From positions 22,148 through 86,147 of the forward strand of contig NZ_JHYO01000018.1 of assembly GCF_000688235.1 (NCBI RefSeq): a stretch of DNA of 64,000 bases, given 5' to 3'. Each line of letters starts with the position of its first letter. Position 1 is the stretch's first letter. Below are positions 8,089-18,845 of this stretch, piece by piece. The DNA is from Terasakiella pusilla DSM 6293 (GTDB lineage: Bacteria; Pseudomonadota; Alphaproteobacteria; Rhodospirillales; Terasakiellaceae). The translations under genes were made by a program, and so were the position numbers. The notes under the pieces are model-generated. The model was not told where the DNA came from and did not search any database. It saw only the letters and a list, made by a program, of their open reading frames with translations.

Positions 8089-9342
8089 ATGACCCAATAC
8101 AAATCAGATTTCATCCGTATCCTCGCGGAACGCGGATTTATCAATCAATGCACCGACATTGAAGCCTTGGACGAAAAAGCATCCAAAGAGGTCATTACAG
8201 CCTATATCGGCTTCGATTGTACGGCAACCAGCCTGCACATCGGAAGTTTGTTGCCGATTATGCTGTTGCGCTGGCTCCAGAAAACAGGTCACAAGCCAGT
8301 CGTCCTTATGGGTGGCGGGACAACAAAAGTTGGCGACCCTTCTGGTAAAGATGCAGCACGCCCCGTGATGACTGACGACTTTATCGCAACCAACATGGCA
8401 GGGATCAAAACCGTTTTCGACAAATATCTACAGTTTGGCGACGGCAGCACAGACGCCCTTATGGTCAACAACAATGACTGGCTGTCTGATATTTCCTACC
8501 TCGACTTCCTGCGTGACTTTGGCCGCCACTTCACCATCAACCGTATGATGACGTTTGATAGCGTCAAGCTGCGCCTTGATCGTGAACAGCCGTTGACCTT
8601 CCTTGAGTTCAACTACATGATCCTGCAAGCCTACGATTACTACGAACTCAACAAGCGCTTGGGCCTGAGCCTGCAAATGGGCGGGTCTGACCAATGGGGC
8701 AACATCATCAACGGTGTTGAGCTGACCCGTCGTGTGTCTGGCAACGAAGTCTACGGCTTGACCGTGCCGTTGCTCACTACCTCTACAGGCCAGAAGATGG
8801 GCAAGACCCACAATGGCGCTGTGTGGCTGAATGACGATATGCTGTCGGCTTACGACTTCTGGCAATACTGGCGCAACGTGTCTGACGCGGATGTTGGTCG
8901 TTTCCTGCGTCTGTTTACAGAACTGCCTTTGGATGAAGTCGCGAAACTGGAAGCCCTCGGTGGTCAGGAACTGAATGAAGCCAAGAAAATTCTGGCCCAT
9001 GAAGTCACCAAACTATGCCGTGGCGAGCAAGCAGCCGTCGATGCTGCAGAAACCGCGCGCATCACCTTTGAAGAAGGCGCATTAGGTAAAGACCTGCCAA
9101 CTTTTGAAGTGCCGCAGTCCGAACTGGAAAGCGGTATCCCGGCTTTTGACGCCATGCGACGTGTCGAATTGGCTAAATCTGGCGGGGAAGCCCGTCGTGC
9201 CATCAAAGGCGGCGGTGCACGCCTGAACGACAAAGCGGTCGGTGATGAAAACCAGCTGGTAACATTGGCCGATGCCAATGCAGACGGCCTGATTAAACTA
9301 TCCTTCGGTAAAAAGCGCCACGCGCTGATCAAGCCTGTTTAA
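8089..9342 (+). CDS. tyrS: Tyrosyl-tRNA synthetase
   Basis: A 417-aa class I aminoacyl-tRNA synthetase that charges tRNA-Tyr. The HIGH motif appears as LHIGS (49-53) and the KMSKS motif as KMGKT (236-240). The tyrosine-binding stretch [15 protein letters not shown] is present. A C-terminal S4 RNA-binding domain covers about residues 350-417 ([19 protein letters not shown]). Length is normal for the TyrRS of proteobacteria. Its stop overlaps the convergent AsmA-like gene by four bases. Confidence 0.97.
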   Translation: MTQYKSDFIRILAERGFINQCTDIEALDEKASKEVITAYIGFDCTATSLHIGSLLPIMLLRWLQKTGHKPVVLMGGGTTKVGDPSGKDAARPVMTDDFIATNMAGIKTVFDKYLQFGDGSTDALMVNNNDWLSDISYLDFLRDFGRHFTINRMMTFDSVKLRLDREQPLTFLEFNYMILQAYDYYELNKRLGLSLQMGGSDQWGNIINGVELTRRVSGNEVYGLTVPLLTTSTGQKMGKTHNGAVWLNDDMLSAYDFWQYWRNVSDADVGRFLRLFTELPLDEVAKLEALGGQELNEAKKILAHEVTKLCRGEQAAVDAAETARITFEEGALGKDLPTFEVPQSELESGIPAFDAMRRVELAKSGGEARRAIKGGGARLNDKAVGDENQLVTLADANADGLIKLSFGKKRHALIKPV

Positions 9343-12300
9343 TCTGATTTCGGCAAAGCACTTGGCGGCGCCTCATCGGTGTCGCCAAGCTGAAACAGCT
9401 TCCTCAAGAACCCCGGTGCCAATCCACTGACCGGATTGACGCTTACATCCGGGTCTTCCAGACTACCCGTCACGTTATAAGTCCAGGCGAACAAACCGCC
9501 CCCCTTTTCCCCACCGGAAAAGATTTGCCCCAACAGTGGCACATTCCCCAAAATAGAGTTCAAGCCATAAGCGGGCACCACTGTCCCACGGATGTTGGCG
9601 ACCTTGGCGTACGTATAAAGCTTGCCTTCCCACGTCAAACCGATGGAAATACCGTTGGTGCGCCCGTCCTTAAATTCAAGCACACCATTGTTGTATTTAA
9701 ACGGAGATGTCAGGCTGTTAAAGCCAATCCCGTCCCCCTGTAACGTATCTAAAAAGCCCGTAATACCCGCAAGGCTCATAATCTTCGCCAGTGCAGGTAC
9801 CTTGGTAATCCGATAGTCATCGACCTTGATGGTTCCGACCAAGGGGCGATCCGCAACATCGTCGTTAAAGACCCCTTCAATCACCAAATTACCATCCTGC
9901 ATATCATCAAACAGATCAAGGGCGCGCAACAAGGCACCGGCGTCTTTGGTTTCCATCTTCAACAGGCGATTTTGATCTTGCGGGGACAGGTCAATCATAA
10001 AGGGCTGACCACCGCCCACAACGCCCGTCAAATGCGCCTGCGTCCAGATTTTACCGTCAGATGAAAGCGCCCCCGCCACGGTATTGAGGGAGTGTTTATC
10101 ATCCAGCCAGATTTTGTTAAACCGCCCGGAGAACGTACCAACCACATCCGTATCCGCATTCTGCGGGGCCGCCGTTTCGGCTTTATCTGTTTTCGCCCCA
10201 TCTAACAGAGCCGTCAGATCAAGACTTTCGCCGTTGATATCCACTTCCCATCCCGTCTTATCGGAATAAAGGATAGTTCCGCCTGCAATGTCTGTACGAC
10301 CTGCCTGAAAACGTGTCACTTCCATCGTATGCAACTGATTGCCCGCCGCGTTCAGGCTCAAGGCTCCTGCCGCTTTTAAGTCCGGCGCGGAGACAGAGAA
10401 ATAAGGAACGCTGATCACCCGTTCACGATTAAAGGTCACTTTCGCATAGGCTTCCCCTGCGGCTTCTTTGGGCTTGTGCCAATTGATGACAGGTACATCC
10501 AGACTCGCGCCTGTCAGATTGGTAAAGGTCTCAAGCTCTCCGTGCCCATCCCAATTCTCCGTAATGGTGGCATCCACATGGATCGGACCTTTCATAATGT
10601 CATCATTAAAGGGGGGGAAGTCCAATTTCAGCTCGTTCTCCCGCTGCCCGTCATCAATGATCCCATCCAACAGGAAACGACGTTTAAATAAAGTTTCCTT
10701 GCTAAAGTTTTCCCGCCACTTCAAATCCGCTGGAATAGTGCCCAAAACGATGCTGCCTTCAACATCCATGCCTTTTTTATCGACATTCAGGGTAATTTCA
10801 CCTTTGCTCAGGTTTTGTTCAAAAATAACATCCTTGACGGCGATATTTTTACCGACGGATTTGGCCGTTACTTCGACACCGTCCCAGTCGATATCTTTTA
10901 ACAAAAGAAAAGTGAGTTGCAGGTTTGTATCCGTCTGACCCGATGTTCTTTCAGGGTCAATCCCCAGCGCTTCCGCAAAGCCCAACGGTTCCTTATCAAT
11001 AAAAGCCAAACCTTCACGTAACGGGCTTGACACATTCAAATCAAGGCTGAAGCGTTGATCATATTCATCCAGACCGGTGATGTTGATCTTCGCATCCTTA
11101 ACCTTGATCTCCCCGACTTCGCCGGATGTCACATTAATGTTGAAACTATGTTGATCATATTCCGCCCAGCCGTTGGCTTTATGTGCAGGTGGAAGCGGCG
11201 GCAGGTAATTGACGCTAACGTCCTGAATATCCATATCACCGTTCATATAATGAACGACCGGCTCGCCTTCTTGCGGCAAGGTCAACGATAGATTAATCCC
11301 GGCGCGCGGCACTAGACCGCCATAAATCTGATTAACCACCCAGTCACGCGCATCATCGCTTAAGCCTGCGGGCCAATAGCGGTGCAGCTTAGTAGGCTCC
11401 ACATTCAGCAGTTCCCCGACCAAATCAATCTTACGCTCCGTCCCATGCAAAGCACCTTCGACGCTTACCTTGATCGTCCCTGTTGGTCCCTCCCCTAAAT
11501 CAAGGCTAAATTTATCGACATTCAAGGAATCCTGCTTAGTGTCATACTCCCCACTCAGGCGAATAGTTTCCATGGGCAAGTCATGATTAAACGGTTCAGG
11601 AAGGTGGATCAGAGATCCCTTTTCAAGGGCAACCAGGATTTCTTCAATTTTAACGATGTCGTTAAAGTCTTCATACCCCAGGCGCACAGAGGCAGTATCA
11701 ACGTTTAAGGTCTGCCCCCCAAGTTCAGCAACCGCGACCTGACCATCATTCGCCGACAATTCTGCAAAAAACGAACGGATATTGCCGGCCTTATCGACGG
11801 CCACATTGGTCTTGCCCTCAACCGTCAGGTCTACCCCTTTCAACTGGGACAGTTCCGGCATCAAATAGGTGAGTCCCGCAAGGTGCAGCTTGTGAACCAT
11901 CACCTGCGCATCCAGAATTTCCGTCGTCAGGTTGTAGGAGGCGGACACATCCATCTTTGCCGGACGTCCCGATAAAATCAGATCAACCCCTGTATCCAGT
12001 ACGATCGTTTCACCGATCCGTTCCAGATGAAAACTGGTATCCGGCGCTTTGAAAGTCGCGCCAGTCTTTTTATCGACATATTCAAACTCACCGTTTTCAA
12101 CATTAATTTCGGTGAGATAAGTCAGTGGACGGTTCGGGTCCGGTGCACTTGCCACAAATTCATCGAGATCAAAGGCTTTATCTGCGCGCACAGTCATGCC
12201 GCCGCCCATTTCAAAGGCCAATGTCCCATCCCCATGACGCATGAGATGGATGGTCGGGCGGATCAACTCAACACTATTAGGGGCAACGATACCATTGAAC

Positions 12301-12617
12301 AGCGCGCGTCCACTCATGGACACGGAGGCTTCGGGGATACTGGCAAGCCGGCGACCATCGCGGGTAAAAACATTTACGCCTTGCAATCGGATATCCAGAT
12401 TGCGATCCCACCCTTCCCAACTGAGGATCGTATCCTTGATTTTAACCTGAATACCACGCGTGTTTTGCGACACGGCATCAACGATGTAAGGGGTTAGTTG
12501 TGGTAAGGAAATCGGGCCTTGCGACAGTTTCCAAGCCAAGACAAGCAGAACAAGCGCAAGACCTGCAAGAACTGCGATTAAGATTTGTAGGGAATGTTTA
12601 ACTGTCTTCCAAACCAC
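9339..12617 (-). CDS. Large AsmA/YhdP-like envelope protein
   Basis: A protein of about 1092 aa with one N-terminal membrane anchor (about residues 9-30, hydrophobic [19 protein letters not shown]). A very long beta-rich periplasmic region follows, with repeated amphipathic strands. The C-terminal part ([29 protein letters not shown]) is characteristic of the YhdP/DUF3971-AsmA_2 family, proposed to bridge the envelope and move phospholipids. I choose GTG at 12615-12617 because an upstream ATG at 12740 would run into glnE on the other strand and place an unlikely segment before the anchor. Start is uncertain. It is convergent with tyrS. Confidence 0.82.
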   Translation of the reverse strand: MVWKTVKHSLQILIAVLAGLALVLLVLAWKLSQGPISLPQLTPYIVDAVSQNTRGIQVKIKDTILSWEGWDRNLDIRLQGVNVFTRDGRRLASIPEASVSMSGRALFNGIVAPNSVELIRPTIHLMRHGDGTLAFEMGGGMTVRADKAFDLDEFVASAPDPNRPLTYLTEINVENGEFEYVDKKTGATFKAPDTSFHLERIGETIVLDTGVDLILSGRPAKMDVSASYNLTTEILDAQVMVHKLHLAGLTYLMPELSQLKGVDLTVEGKTNVAVDKAGNIRSFFAELSANDGQVAVAELGGQTLNVDTASVRLGYEDFNDIVKIEEILVALEKGSLIHLPEPFNHDLPMETIRLSGEYDTKQDSLNVDKFSLDLGEGPTGTIKVSVEGALHGTERKIDLVGELLNVEPTKLHRYWPAGLSDDARDWVVNQIYGGLVPRAGINLSLTLPQEGEPVVHYMNGDMDIQDVSVNYLPPLPPAHKANGWAEYDQHSFNINVTSGEVGEIKVKDAKINITGLDEYDQRFSLDLNVSSPLREGLAFIDKEPLGFAEALGIDPERTSGQTDTNLQLTFLLLKDIDWDGVEVTAKSVGKNIAVKDVIFEQNLSKGEITLNVDKKGMDVEGSIVLGTIPADLKWRENFSKETLFKRRFLLDGIIDDGQRENELKLDFPPFNDDIMKGPIHVDATITENWDGHGELETFTNLTGASLDVPVINWHKPKEAAGEAYAKVTFNRERVISVPYFSVSAPDLKAAGALSLNAAGNQLHTMEVTRFQAGRTDIAGGTILYSDKTGWEVDINGESLDLTALLDGAKTDKAETAAPQNADTDVVGTFSGRFNKIWLDDKHSLNTVAGALSSDGKIWTQAHLTGVVGGGQPFMIDLSPQDQNRLLKMETKDAGALLRALDLFDDMQDGNLVIEGVFNDDVADRPLVGTIKVDDYRITKVPALAKIMSLAGITGFLDTLQGDGIGFNSLTSPFKYNNGVLEFKDGRTNGISIGLTWEGKLYTYAKVANIRGTVVPAYGLNSILGNVPLLGQIFSGGEKGGGLFAWTYNVTGSLEDPDVSVNPVSGLAPGFLRKLFQLGDTDEAPPSALPKSD

Positions 12618-12708
12618 CGTGATGTCCCGATTATTCTTTCCTACTTGACCCAACTTTTGAGTTGGCGCACTCTGCACGAAACAGGGCACACAGCTGGGGA
12701 TTATTATT

Positions 12709-15700
12709 ATGACAACTCTTTGGTACCAAAACGTTAACACCCAGCTTCCAAGAAGCGCTGATCAAGAAAAATGCGATGTTAACTTTCTGCATTGGCAAGA
12801 AGCAATTGCATGCATTGATGGCATTGATCTACGGACTTTTGCAACAACTGTTATCGATGATCCAAAGGCCAGAGCGATCCTGAACGCTATTTTTGGCAAC
12901 AGCCCTTTCTTAAGCCATTGTATAACAAGTGAGATTTCCTTTGCCTGTCACTTGTTAAAAAACGGCCCTGACGTCACTTTTTCAGAACTGATGTCCGACC
13001 TCGAGGCCTGTTGGGCGACACAACCATCGCGAGATAGAGTATCACAGGCACTGCGAATCACGAAACGTCGCGCCGCCCTCACCATTGCTCTTGCTGATAT
13101 TTGTAAGGTCTGGGACGTTTTTCAAGTCACCGACGCCCTGACCACCCTTGCCGAAAAGTCTTTGGACTATGCCGCAGGCACGGTCCTGCGTGAAGGCCAT
13201 GAACGTGGCTACTTTAGACTGCCCGACCCTGTAAACAACCCGCAGAAAGACTCAGGGTTCATCATCCTTGGCATGGGGAAACTGGGTGGCCGCGAGCTTA
13301 ATTATTCCAGCGATGTGGATATTATCGTCCTTTATGATGCAGAAATTATCGACACGGACGACCCATGGGATTTACAAAAAAACATGGTGCGCCTGACCAA
13401 ACAACTGGTGCAAATCATGGATGCCCGCACGGCTGACGGTTATGTTTTCCGCACCGATCTGCGCCTGCGCCCTGACCCCGGTTCCACCCCCCTTGCGATC
13501 TCCGTATTGGGGGCAGAGACTTACTATGAAAGCATCGGGCAAAATTGGGAACGTGCCGCCATGATCAAGGCCCGTCCCGTTGCCGGTGATATCAAGGCCG
13601 GATACGAATTTCTGGAACGTTTGCGCCCCTATATGTGGCGCAAATATATGGACTTTGCCGCCATTCAGGATATCCACGCCATCAAGCGCCAGATCAACGC
13701 CCATAAAGGCGGGCACACCATCGCGCTGAATGGTCACAACGTCAAACTGGGCCATGGCGGTATTCGGGAAATTGAATTTTACGCCCAGACCCAACAGCTG
13801 ATCTGGGGCGGACGCAACCCCGATGTGCGCATTGCCCCAACCTGCAAAGCCCTGCAAGCCCTTGTAGATGCGGAACAAATGGAACAAAGCATCTGTGACG
13901 ACCTGATCGACAGCTATGAATATCTGCGTATGGTCGAACACCGCATCCAGATGACCAATGACGAGCAAACCCACTCCATCCCCGAAGATGATAAAGCGGT
14001 GGAACATCTCGCCATCTTCCTGGGCTATGACAGTAAACAAGCCTTTGCCGACGACTTTATCCCTCATCTGGAACGGGTCGAAACCTATTACGCCCAGTTG
14101 TTTGAAGATACTGCCGACACTGATAATCACAATCTGGAAACGGGCAATCTCGTCTTTACAGGGGCCGAGGTGGACCCCGGCACCATCAGCTATCTGGCAA
14201 GCCTTGGGTTTAACAACCCGGAATTTGTCGATAGCACCGTGCGCGGCTGGCATCATGCGCGATATCGTGCAACCCGCAGCACCCGTTCCCGCGAAATTCT
14301 GACCGCGCTTATGCCCTTGCTCATCCGCGCTATGGCCAACACCGCAGAACCCGATACCGCCTTTCGTCGTTTCGATGACTTTTTAAGCCAGCTTCCGGCG
14401 GGCGTTCAGCTCTTTTCCATGTTTCAGGTGAATCCTCATCTCCTTGATCTTGTTGCCGAAGTGATGGGCGAAGCCCCCCGTCTTGCAGATCATCTCGCGC
14501 GGCATTCCGGCATGCTGGAATATGTCTTAACGCCAGACTTCTTCACCCCTCTCCCCGATGTCGACGAACTTTGTGACGATCTGGAAAAGATACTGGAACA
14601 AGCCCGCGACTTTCAGGATGTGTTGGATATCTCGCGCCGCTGGGCCAATGATCGCAAGTTTCAGGTTGGCGTACAGACCCTGCGCCAGATCATCACCGTT
14701 AAGGAGTCGGGACTGGCTCAGACCAATATCGCAGACACCTTGATCAAATCCATCCTGCCGCGTGTGCAGGCAGAACTGGCGGAAAAACACGGCATCATCG
14801 AAGGCGGTGATATGTGCGTCATCGGGCTGGGCAAAGCAGGCAGCCGCGATATGACGGCAACCAGCGACCTTGACCTTGTCTTCATCTACGACGTGCCCGA
14901 AGACTGCGAAGGATCCAATGGGGACCGCCCGTTGGGGATTGCGCAATATTATGCCCGCCTGTCCCAACGGTTCATCAATGCCCTCACCGCCCCAACGGGG
15001 GAAGGGATGCTGTATGAAGTGGATATGCGCTTGCGTCCCTCTGGCAACGCGGGTCCCATTGCCTCCAGCCTTGATGCCTTTAGGCGCTACCACCATGAAG
15101 CCGCATGGACGTGGGAACATATGGCCCTGACCCGTGCCCGGATCATTTGCGGCGGTGAACAACTGAGCCAAAAAGTCCAAGCAGAAGTCAAAGACATCCT
15201 GTGCCGCCCGCGTGATGGGGAGAAGCTGGTCTTTGACGTCAGCGATATGCGCAAACGCATGGACAAGGAACACCATACCGAGGTGGTCTGGGAGATTAAG
15301 CAATATCGCGGCGGGATCGTGGATATCGACTTTATCGCGCAGTTTCTGCAACTAAACTATGCCAACGCCCATCCCGAAATATTGCAAAACAGCACACCAG
15401 ATGTCCTTGCAAAAGCACGCGAAATCGGCATTTTAACCGAAGATGTCGCCAGCGATCTGATCACCGCCATTGATCTTTGGACTATCATCCAAGGCTATTT
15501 GCGCCTGACGGTCGCGGCAGAACTGAAAAAGGCAGATGGCGGCGAATTGCCCCATGCCTTGAAACAAGACCTTGTGCAAGCCACCGGCGAGCCTACATTT
15601 GATATGCTATATGAACGCATGACAAATGCCGCCACACAGGTCATGACACATTATACCACCCTGATCGACGAGCCCGCCTCAACGGTCACACCGGAACAAG

Positions 15701-15711
15701 ACAAAACATAA
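12709..15711 (+). CDS. glnE: Bifunctional glutamine synthetase adenylyltransferase/deadenylase
   Basis: A 1000-aa two-headed nucleotidyltransferase that adenylylates and de-adenylylates glutamine synthetase under PII control. The first catalytic domain shows GMGKLGGRELNYSSDVDI from about residue 186. The second shows GLGKAGSRDMTATSDLDLV from about residue 704. Each is followed by a helical GlnD-UR-UTase-like region (for example NVKLGHGGIREIEF and KQYRGGIVDIDFIAQFL). Both catalytic DxD pairs are retained. The length is somewhat above the E. coli enzyme and usual for alphaproteobacteria. bcp starts 10 bp after the stop, so they are probably co-transcribed. Confidence 0.96.
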   Translation: MTTLWYQNVNTQLPRSADQEKCDVNFLHWQEAIACIDGIDLRTFATTVIDDPKARAILNAIFGNSPFLSHCITSEISFACHLLKNGPDVTFSELMSDLEACWATQPSRDRVSQALRITKRRAALTIALADICKVWDVFQVTDALTTLAEKSLDYAAGTVLREGHERGYFRLPDPVNNPQKDSGFIILGMGKLGGRELNYSSDVDIIVLYDAEIIDTDDPWDLQKNMVRLTKQLVQIMDARTADGYVFRTDLRLRPDPGSTPLAISVLGAETYYESIGQNWERAAMIKARPVAGDIKAGYEFLERLRPYMWRKYMDFAAIQDIHAIKRQINAHKGGHTIALNGHNVKLGHGGIREIEFYAQTQQLIWGGRNPDVRIAPTCKALQALVDAEQMEQSICDDLIDSYEYLRMVEHRIQMTNDEQTHSIPEDDKAVEHLAIFLGYDSKQAFADDFIPHLERVETYYAQLFEDTADTDNHNLETGNLVFTGAEVDPGTISYLASLGFNNPEFVDSTVRGWHHARYRATRSTRSREILTALMPLLIRAMANTAEPDTAFRRFDDFLSQLPAGVQLFSMFQVNPHLLDLVAEVMGEAPRLADHLARHSGMLEYVLTPDFFTPLPDVDELCDDLEKILEQARDFQDVLDISRRWANDRKFQVGVQTLRQIITVKESGLAQTNIADTLIKSILPRVQAELAEKHGIIEGGDMCVIGLGKAGSRDMTATSDLDLVFIYDVPEDCEGSNGDRPLGIAQYYARLSQRFINALTAPTGEGMLYEVDMRLRPSGNAGPIASSLDAFRRYHHEAAWTWEHMALTRARIICGGEQLSQKVQAEVKDILCRPRDGEKLVFDVSDMRKRMDKEHHTEVVWEIKQYRGGIVDIDFIAQFLQLNYANAHPEILQNSTPDVLAKAREIGILTEDVASDLITAIDLWTIIQGYLRLTVAAELKKADGGELPHALKQDLVQATGEPTFDMLYERMTNAATQVMTHYTTLIDEPASTVTPEQDKT

Positions 15712-15721
15712 GGAAAGCACG

Positions 15722-16186
15722 ATGACTTTAGAAGTCGGTACAAAAGCCCCTGATTTTAAACTGCCCACAGACAACGCTGGCGAACTTAGCCTGTCGGATT
15801 TGAAGGGGAAAAAGGTTGTTCTTTACTTCTACCCCAAAGATTCAACACCGGGCTGCACCACACAGGCGCAGGGCTTTCGTGATTTGAAAGACGCTTTTGC
15901 CGCTGAAAACTGCGTGATCGTCGGTGCATCCAAAGATACCGTCAAACGCCATGATAACTTTGTCACGAAACAAGAACTGAACTTCCCGCTGGTGTCTGAT
16001 GCGGAAAGCGATCTCTGTGAAACCTATGGCATTTGGCAGGAAAAGAAGATGTACGGCAAAACCTTCATGGGGATCGTGCGTACCACTTTCCTGATCGACG
16101 AAGAAGGTGTCATCCAGAAAGTCTGGCCAAAAGTAAAAGTCAAAGGCCATGTGGAAGAAGTGCTGGACGCCGTAAAGGCCCTGTAA
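15722..16186 (+). CDS. bcp: Peroxiredoxin, Bcp/PrxQ type
   Basis: A 154-aa thiol peroxidase that reduces H2O2 and organic hydroperoxides. The peroxidatic C45 is in the motif DSTPGCTTQAQGF. The position five residues later, which carries the resolving cysteine in E. coli Bcp, is Q50 here. The enzyme would therefore act as a 1-Cys peroxiredoxin or use another cysteine. The active-site TxxC and downstream Arg (GIVRTTFLIDEEG) are present. It is 10 bp behind glnE and is followed by a hairpin. Confidence 0.94.
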   Translation: MTLEVGTKAPDFKLPTDNAGELSLSDLKGKKVVLYFYPKDSTPGCTTQAQGFRDLKDAFAAENCVIVGASKDTVKRHDNFVTKQELNFPLVSDAESDLCETYGIWQEKKMYGKTFMGIVRTTFLIDEEGVIQKVWPKVKVKGHVEEVLDAVKAL

Positions 16187-16224
16187 CCAGCAGCTTTGCG
16201 ATGTTTACATTGATGTTCTAAATA

Positions 16225-16259
16225 CGGCGGACGCTTTAGAAAAGGTCCGCCGTTCCTCT
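16225..16259 (+). terminator. Probable terminator after bcp
   Basis: CGGCGGAC (16225-16232) pairs perfectly with GTCCGCCG (16245-16252), followed by a pyrimidine-rich TTCCTCTTT. It lies 40 bp after the bcp stop. Confidence 0.7.
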
Positions 16260-16413
16260 TTCGATGTCTAACACTGGCAACAGCTCGTTTGCGAACGGTT
16301 TAGGAGCAATCTAAAAGCCAGCCGTCAATAAAGTAGTACAGTGTCAAACTGAATTAACCACAGATTACCATACCCCCTTGTCAAACAGCTAAAGCTCTGC
16401 GTAAACTTCAGCT

Positions 16414-18096
16414 ATGACGGTGATACTGCAAAATACACAGGACAATCTGGTTGATATTATCCTGAATACCGTCGATGACCCTATGCTGGTCACCGACGGA
16501 AAAGGCGTTATTGTGCGTATCAACCGCGCCTTTGAAGACTGCTTCGGCTGGCGCGCAGAAGAAGTTATCGGGCAGACTCCCGCCCTTTTAAATTCCCAAA
16601 GACACGATGAGTTCTTTTTTGCAAACCTCTGGACGGCCCTTTCAACGGATGGCTTTTGGGAAGGTCATATCTGGAACCGAGCCAAATCCGGTGATGAAAT
16701 CGCAACCCACTGCCGCATCAAGGCCCAGCTTGATGAAGATGGCACCGTGCTTTACTATGTCTCACGCATGAAAGTGGCGGCAATCGAGACAGACGCGATC
16801 GTGCGTAACCACGATCAATTAACAGGTTTACCCGATCGCCACCTGTTTAAAGACCGTCTGGAACAGGCCATGATTGCTGTGCGGCGGGTTCATAAATCCG
16901 TAGCCCTGCTGCAAATCGGTATCGATCATTTTTCTACGGTCAACGACGGCCTTGGCTATGACATCGGGGATGCGCTTTTAAGACAGGTTTCCGAACGGCT
17001 GCACGCCTGTATGCGCGGCAGTGACACGGTCGCGCGCCTTGGTGGGGACCTTTTTGCCATGGCGTTGCAAGTCGCCTCAATTGATGATGGCGTAATTGTC
17101 GCGGAAAAAGTCCTTCGAAGCGTGCAGAAAACCTTTCATGTGAACGCCAAATCTCTAAATGTGACCGTCAGTATCGGGATCAGCCTGTACCCAAAAGATG
17201 CTGACTGCGCCAATGACCTGATGAAACTGGCGGACACCGCCATGCATCATGCCAAAAAACAAGGTGGCAATAATTTTAAGTTTTTTGCCGAAGACATGAA
17301 CATCAAAGCCAAAAAACGTTTAGAGATGGAAAATGCCATTCGCCAAGGGCTAAAACACAACGAGTTTATCCTCTACTACCAACCCAAAGTCTGTGCCGAT
17401 ACAGAACAAATCGTCGGCGCAGAAGCCTTGATCCGTTGGCAATCCCCCGAACGCGGCTTTATCTCCCCCGTTGATTTTATTCCAATTGCCGAGGAAACAG
17501 GATTGATTGGCGAGATCGGCAACTGGGTCTTGCAGGAAGCGACACGCCAAAACAAATTTTGGCAGGATCAGGGGTTACGGCCCATCCGCATTGCGGTCAA
17601 TGTCGCGGCCCCGCAGTTCAAGGCACCGGACTTTATTGATCATGTGCGTGATGCCCTTGCCCGCAACGCCCTAGGCCCAGAATGGCTGGAACTGGAGATC
17701 GTGGAAAGTATGTTGATGGGGGACACGGACATGACGGTTGAAAAGCTCCATCAAATTCGCGAGATCGGCTGCCACCTGTCCATTGATGATTTTGGGACGG
17801 GCTATTCATCTTTAAGCTATCTAACCCGTTTCCCCATCACCACTTTAAAAATCGATCGCGCCTTCATCAAGGATTTGGAGAACGATAAGACCATGGCGGA
17901 AATATCCCGCGCGATCATTGGCATGTCCCAAGGCCTCGAACTGGAAGTCGTTGCTGAAGGCGCAGAAACCGACGCGCATATCCGTTTTTTAAAAGAAAAT
18001 GGCTGCCAGACCGTGCAGGGATTCTATTATTCCCGTCCCGTTCCTGCAGACGAATTTGCCCAGCTCCTGAAGATGGGCTTATCCGCCAAGGCGTGA
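16414..18096 (+). CDS. PAS-GGDEF-EAL c-di-GMP signalling protein, probable phosphodiesterase
   Basis: A 560-aa cytoplasmic protein. A PAS domain (about 10-125) precedes a GGDEF domain (about 135-300) with a degenerate GGDLF motif near residue 209 and a retained I-site-like RGSD. The EAL domain (about 310-555) looks intact: EAL in GAEALIRW, Asn in VNVAAPQF, Glu in LELEIVES, DDFGTGYSS, LKIDRAF, EGAET and QGFYYSRP. The protein is therefore more likely to degrade than make c-di-GMP, with the GGDEF part possibly a GTP-sensing regulatory domain. It is monocistronic and convergent with the gene at 18099. Confidence 0.9.
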   Translation: MTVILQNTQDNLVDIILNTVDDPMLVTDGKGVIVRINRAFEDCFGWRAEEVIGQTPALLNSQRHDEFFFANLWTALSTDGFWEGHIWNRAKSGDEIATHCRIKAQLDEDGTVLYYVSRMKVAAIETDAIVRNHDQLTGLPDRHLFKDRLEQAMIAVRRVHKSVALLQIGIDHFSTVNDGLGYDIGDALLRQVSERLHACMRGSDTVARLGGDLFAMALQVASIDDGVIVAEKVLRSVQKTFHVNAKSLNVTVSIGISLYPKDADCANDLMKLADTAMHHAKKQGGNNFKFFAEDMNIKAKKRLEMENAIRQGLKHNEFILYYQPKVCADTEQIVGAEALIRWQSPERGFISPVDFIPIAEETGLIGEIGNWVLQEATRQNKFWQDQGLRPIRIAVNVAAPQFKAPDFIDHVRDALARNALGPEWLELEIVESMLMGDTDMTVEKLHQIREIGCHLSIDDFGTGYSSLSYLTRFPITTLKIDRAFIKDLENDKTMAEISRAIIGMSQGLELEVVAEGAETDAHIRFLKENGCQTVQGFYYSRPVPADEFAQLLKMGLSAKA

Positions 18097-18098
18097 GC

Positions 18099-18845
18099 TT
18101 ACATCTGCTGTAACTTGACGACCAGATGAGCAATTTCCTGACGTTGCGGCTCGCTCAGCACCTCTTTTTGAATCTCTTTATCCCGTGATGTGTGAACAAT
18201 AAATTCATCGAACAGCGCCATCAGGAAATCACGGGCCTGTGTACGGGTAAATTGGATCGCCCCTTTGATGCCGCTGTCATCACTGGCTTTCCCTTCCATG
18301 ACATTCACAAACCAGTCCAGCCGTTTTTCAAAATGCGCAAAGGCATGCGCAACAGCATAGAGTGTTTCCAACCGGATTTTAACCACGGTATTGTGTTGAT
18401 AAAAATCCGTCCATTGAAACTCGCTTCCCTGCAAGCGGATCATGTCTGTCATTAAACCGGATACTTCATCATGCAGATGCTCATAACGCTCCCGCCCTAG
18501 AATAACAGACAGTGCCTGAAAGTAATTTGGGATTTGCTTGGTGGACAGCTTGCGCTTTTGACGATGTAACAGGCCTTCCAACGGCTGAACCATGACACGG
18601 CCAAAAGCGTTGGTGCGCGGTGGTACAGCGAGGTCCAGTTGATATTTGCTCATGCAGCGTTCATGAACGGAATGACAAAAGGCCTCCACCTTATTGTTCT
18701 CAACCGTCAGTGCCTCTTCGATTTCTTGTAAATCGCTTGCTGTCACCGCCCCTTGTTCAAGGCGCTCTCTCACGGCGGCAATGACAATATGTACGGTCAT
18801 ATCAAACGTATTTTTGCACGGTAATTTTTCGCTTGGCTCATCCAT
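18099..18845 (-). CDS. Unrecognised 248-aa protein next to CBS-pair gene
   Basis: I do not recognise a family. From the ATG at 18845 the product has 248 aa, no signal peptide or membrane segment, and is mostly helical and charged. Recognisable features are HSVHERCMSKYQLDLAVPPRT in the middle and a helix-rich C-terminus ending in a coiled-coil-like segment. This ATG overlaps the stop of the upstream CBS gene by eight bases, which suggests translational coupling. An earlier in-frame ATG at 18881 would extend the overlap and is less likely. The coupled CBS protein suggests a shared regulatory role, but this is inference. Confidence 0.75.
   Translation of the reverse strand: MDEPSEKLPCKNTFDMTVHIVIAAVRERLEQGAVTASDLQEIEEALTVENNKVEAFCHSVHERCMSKYQLDLAVPPRTNAFGRVMVQPLEGLLHRQKRKLSTKQIPNYFQALSVILGRERYEHLHDEVSGLMTDMIRLQGSEFQWTDFYQHNTVVKIRLETLYAVAHAFAHFEKRLDWFVNVMEGKASDDSGIKGAIQFTRTQARDFLMALFDEFIVHTSRDKEIQKEVLSEPQRQEIAHLVVKLQQM

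Noticed and set aside
13372..14256. 294-aa open frame antisense to glnE
   Set aside because: It is covered by the GlnE coding sequence and has no domain signature.
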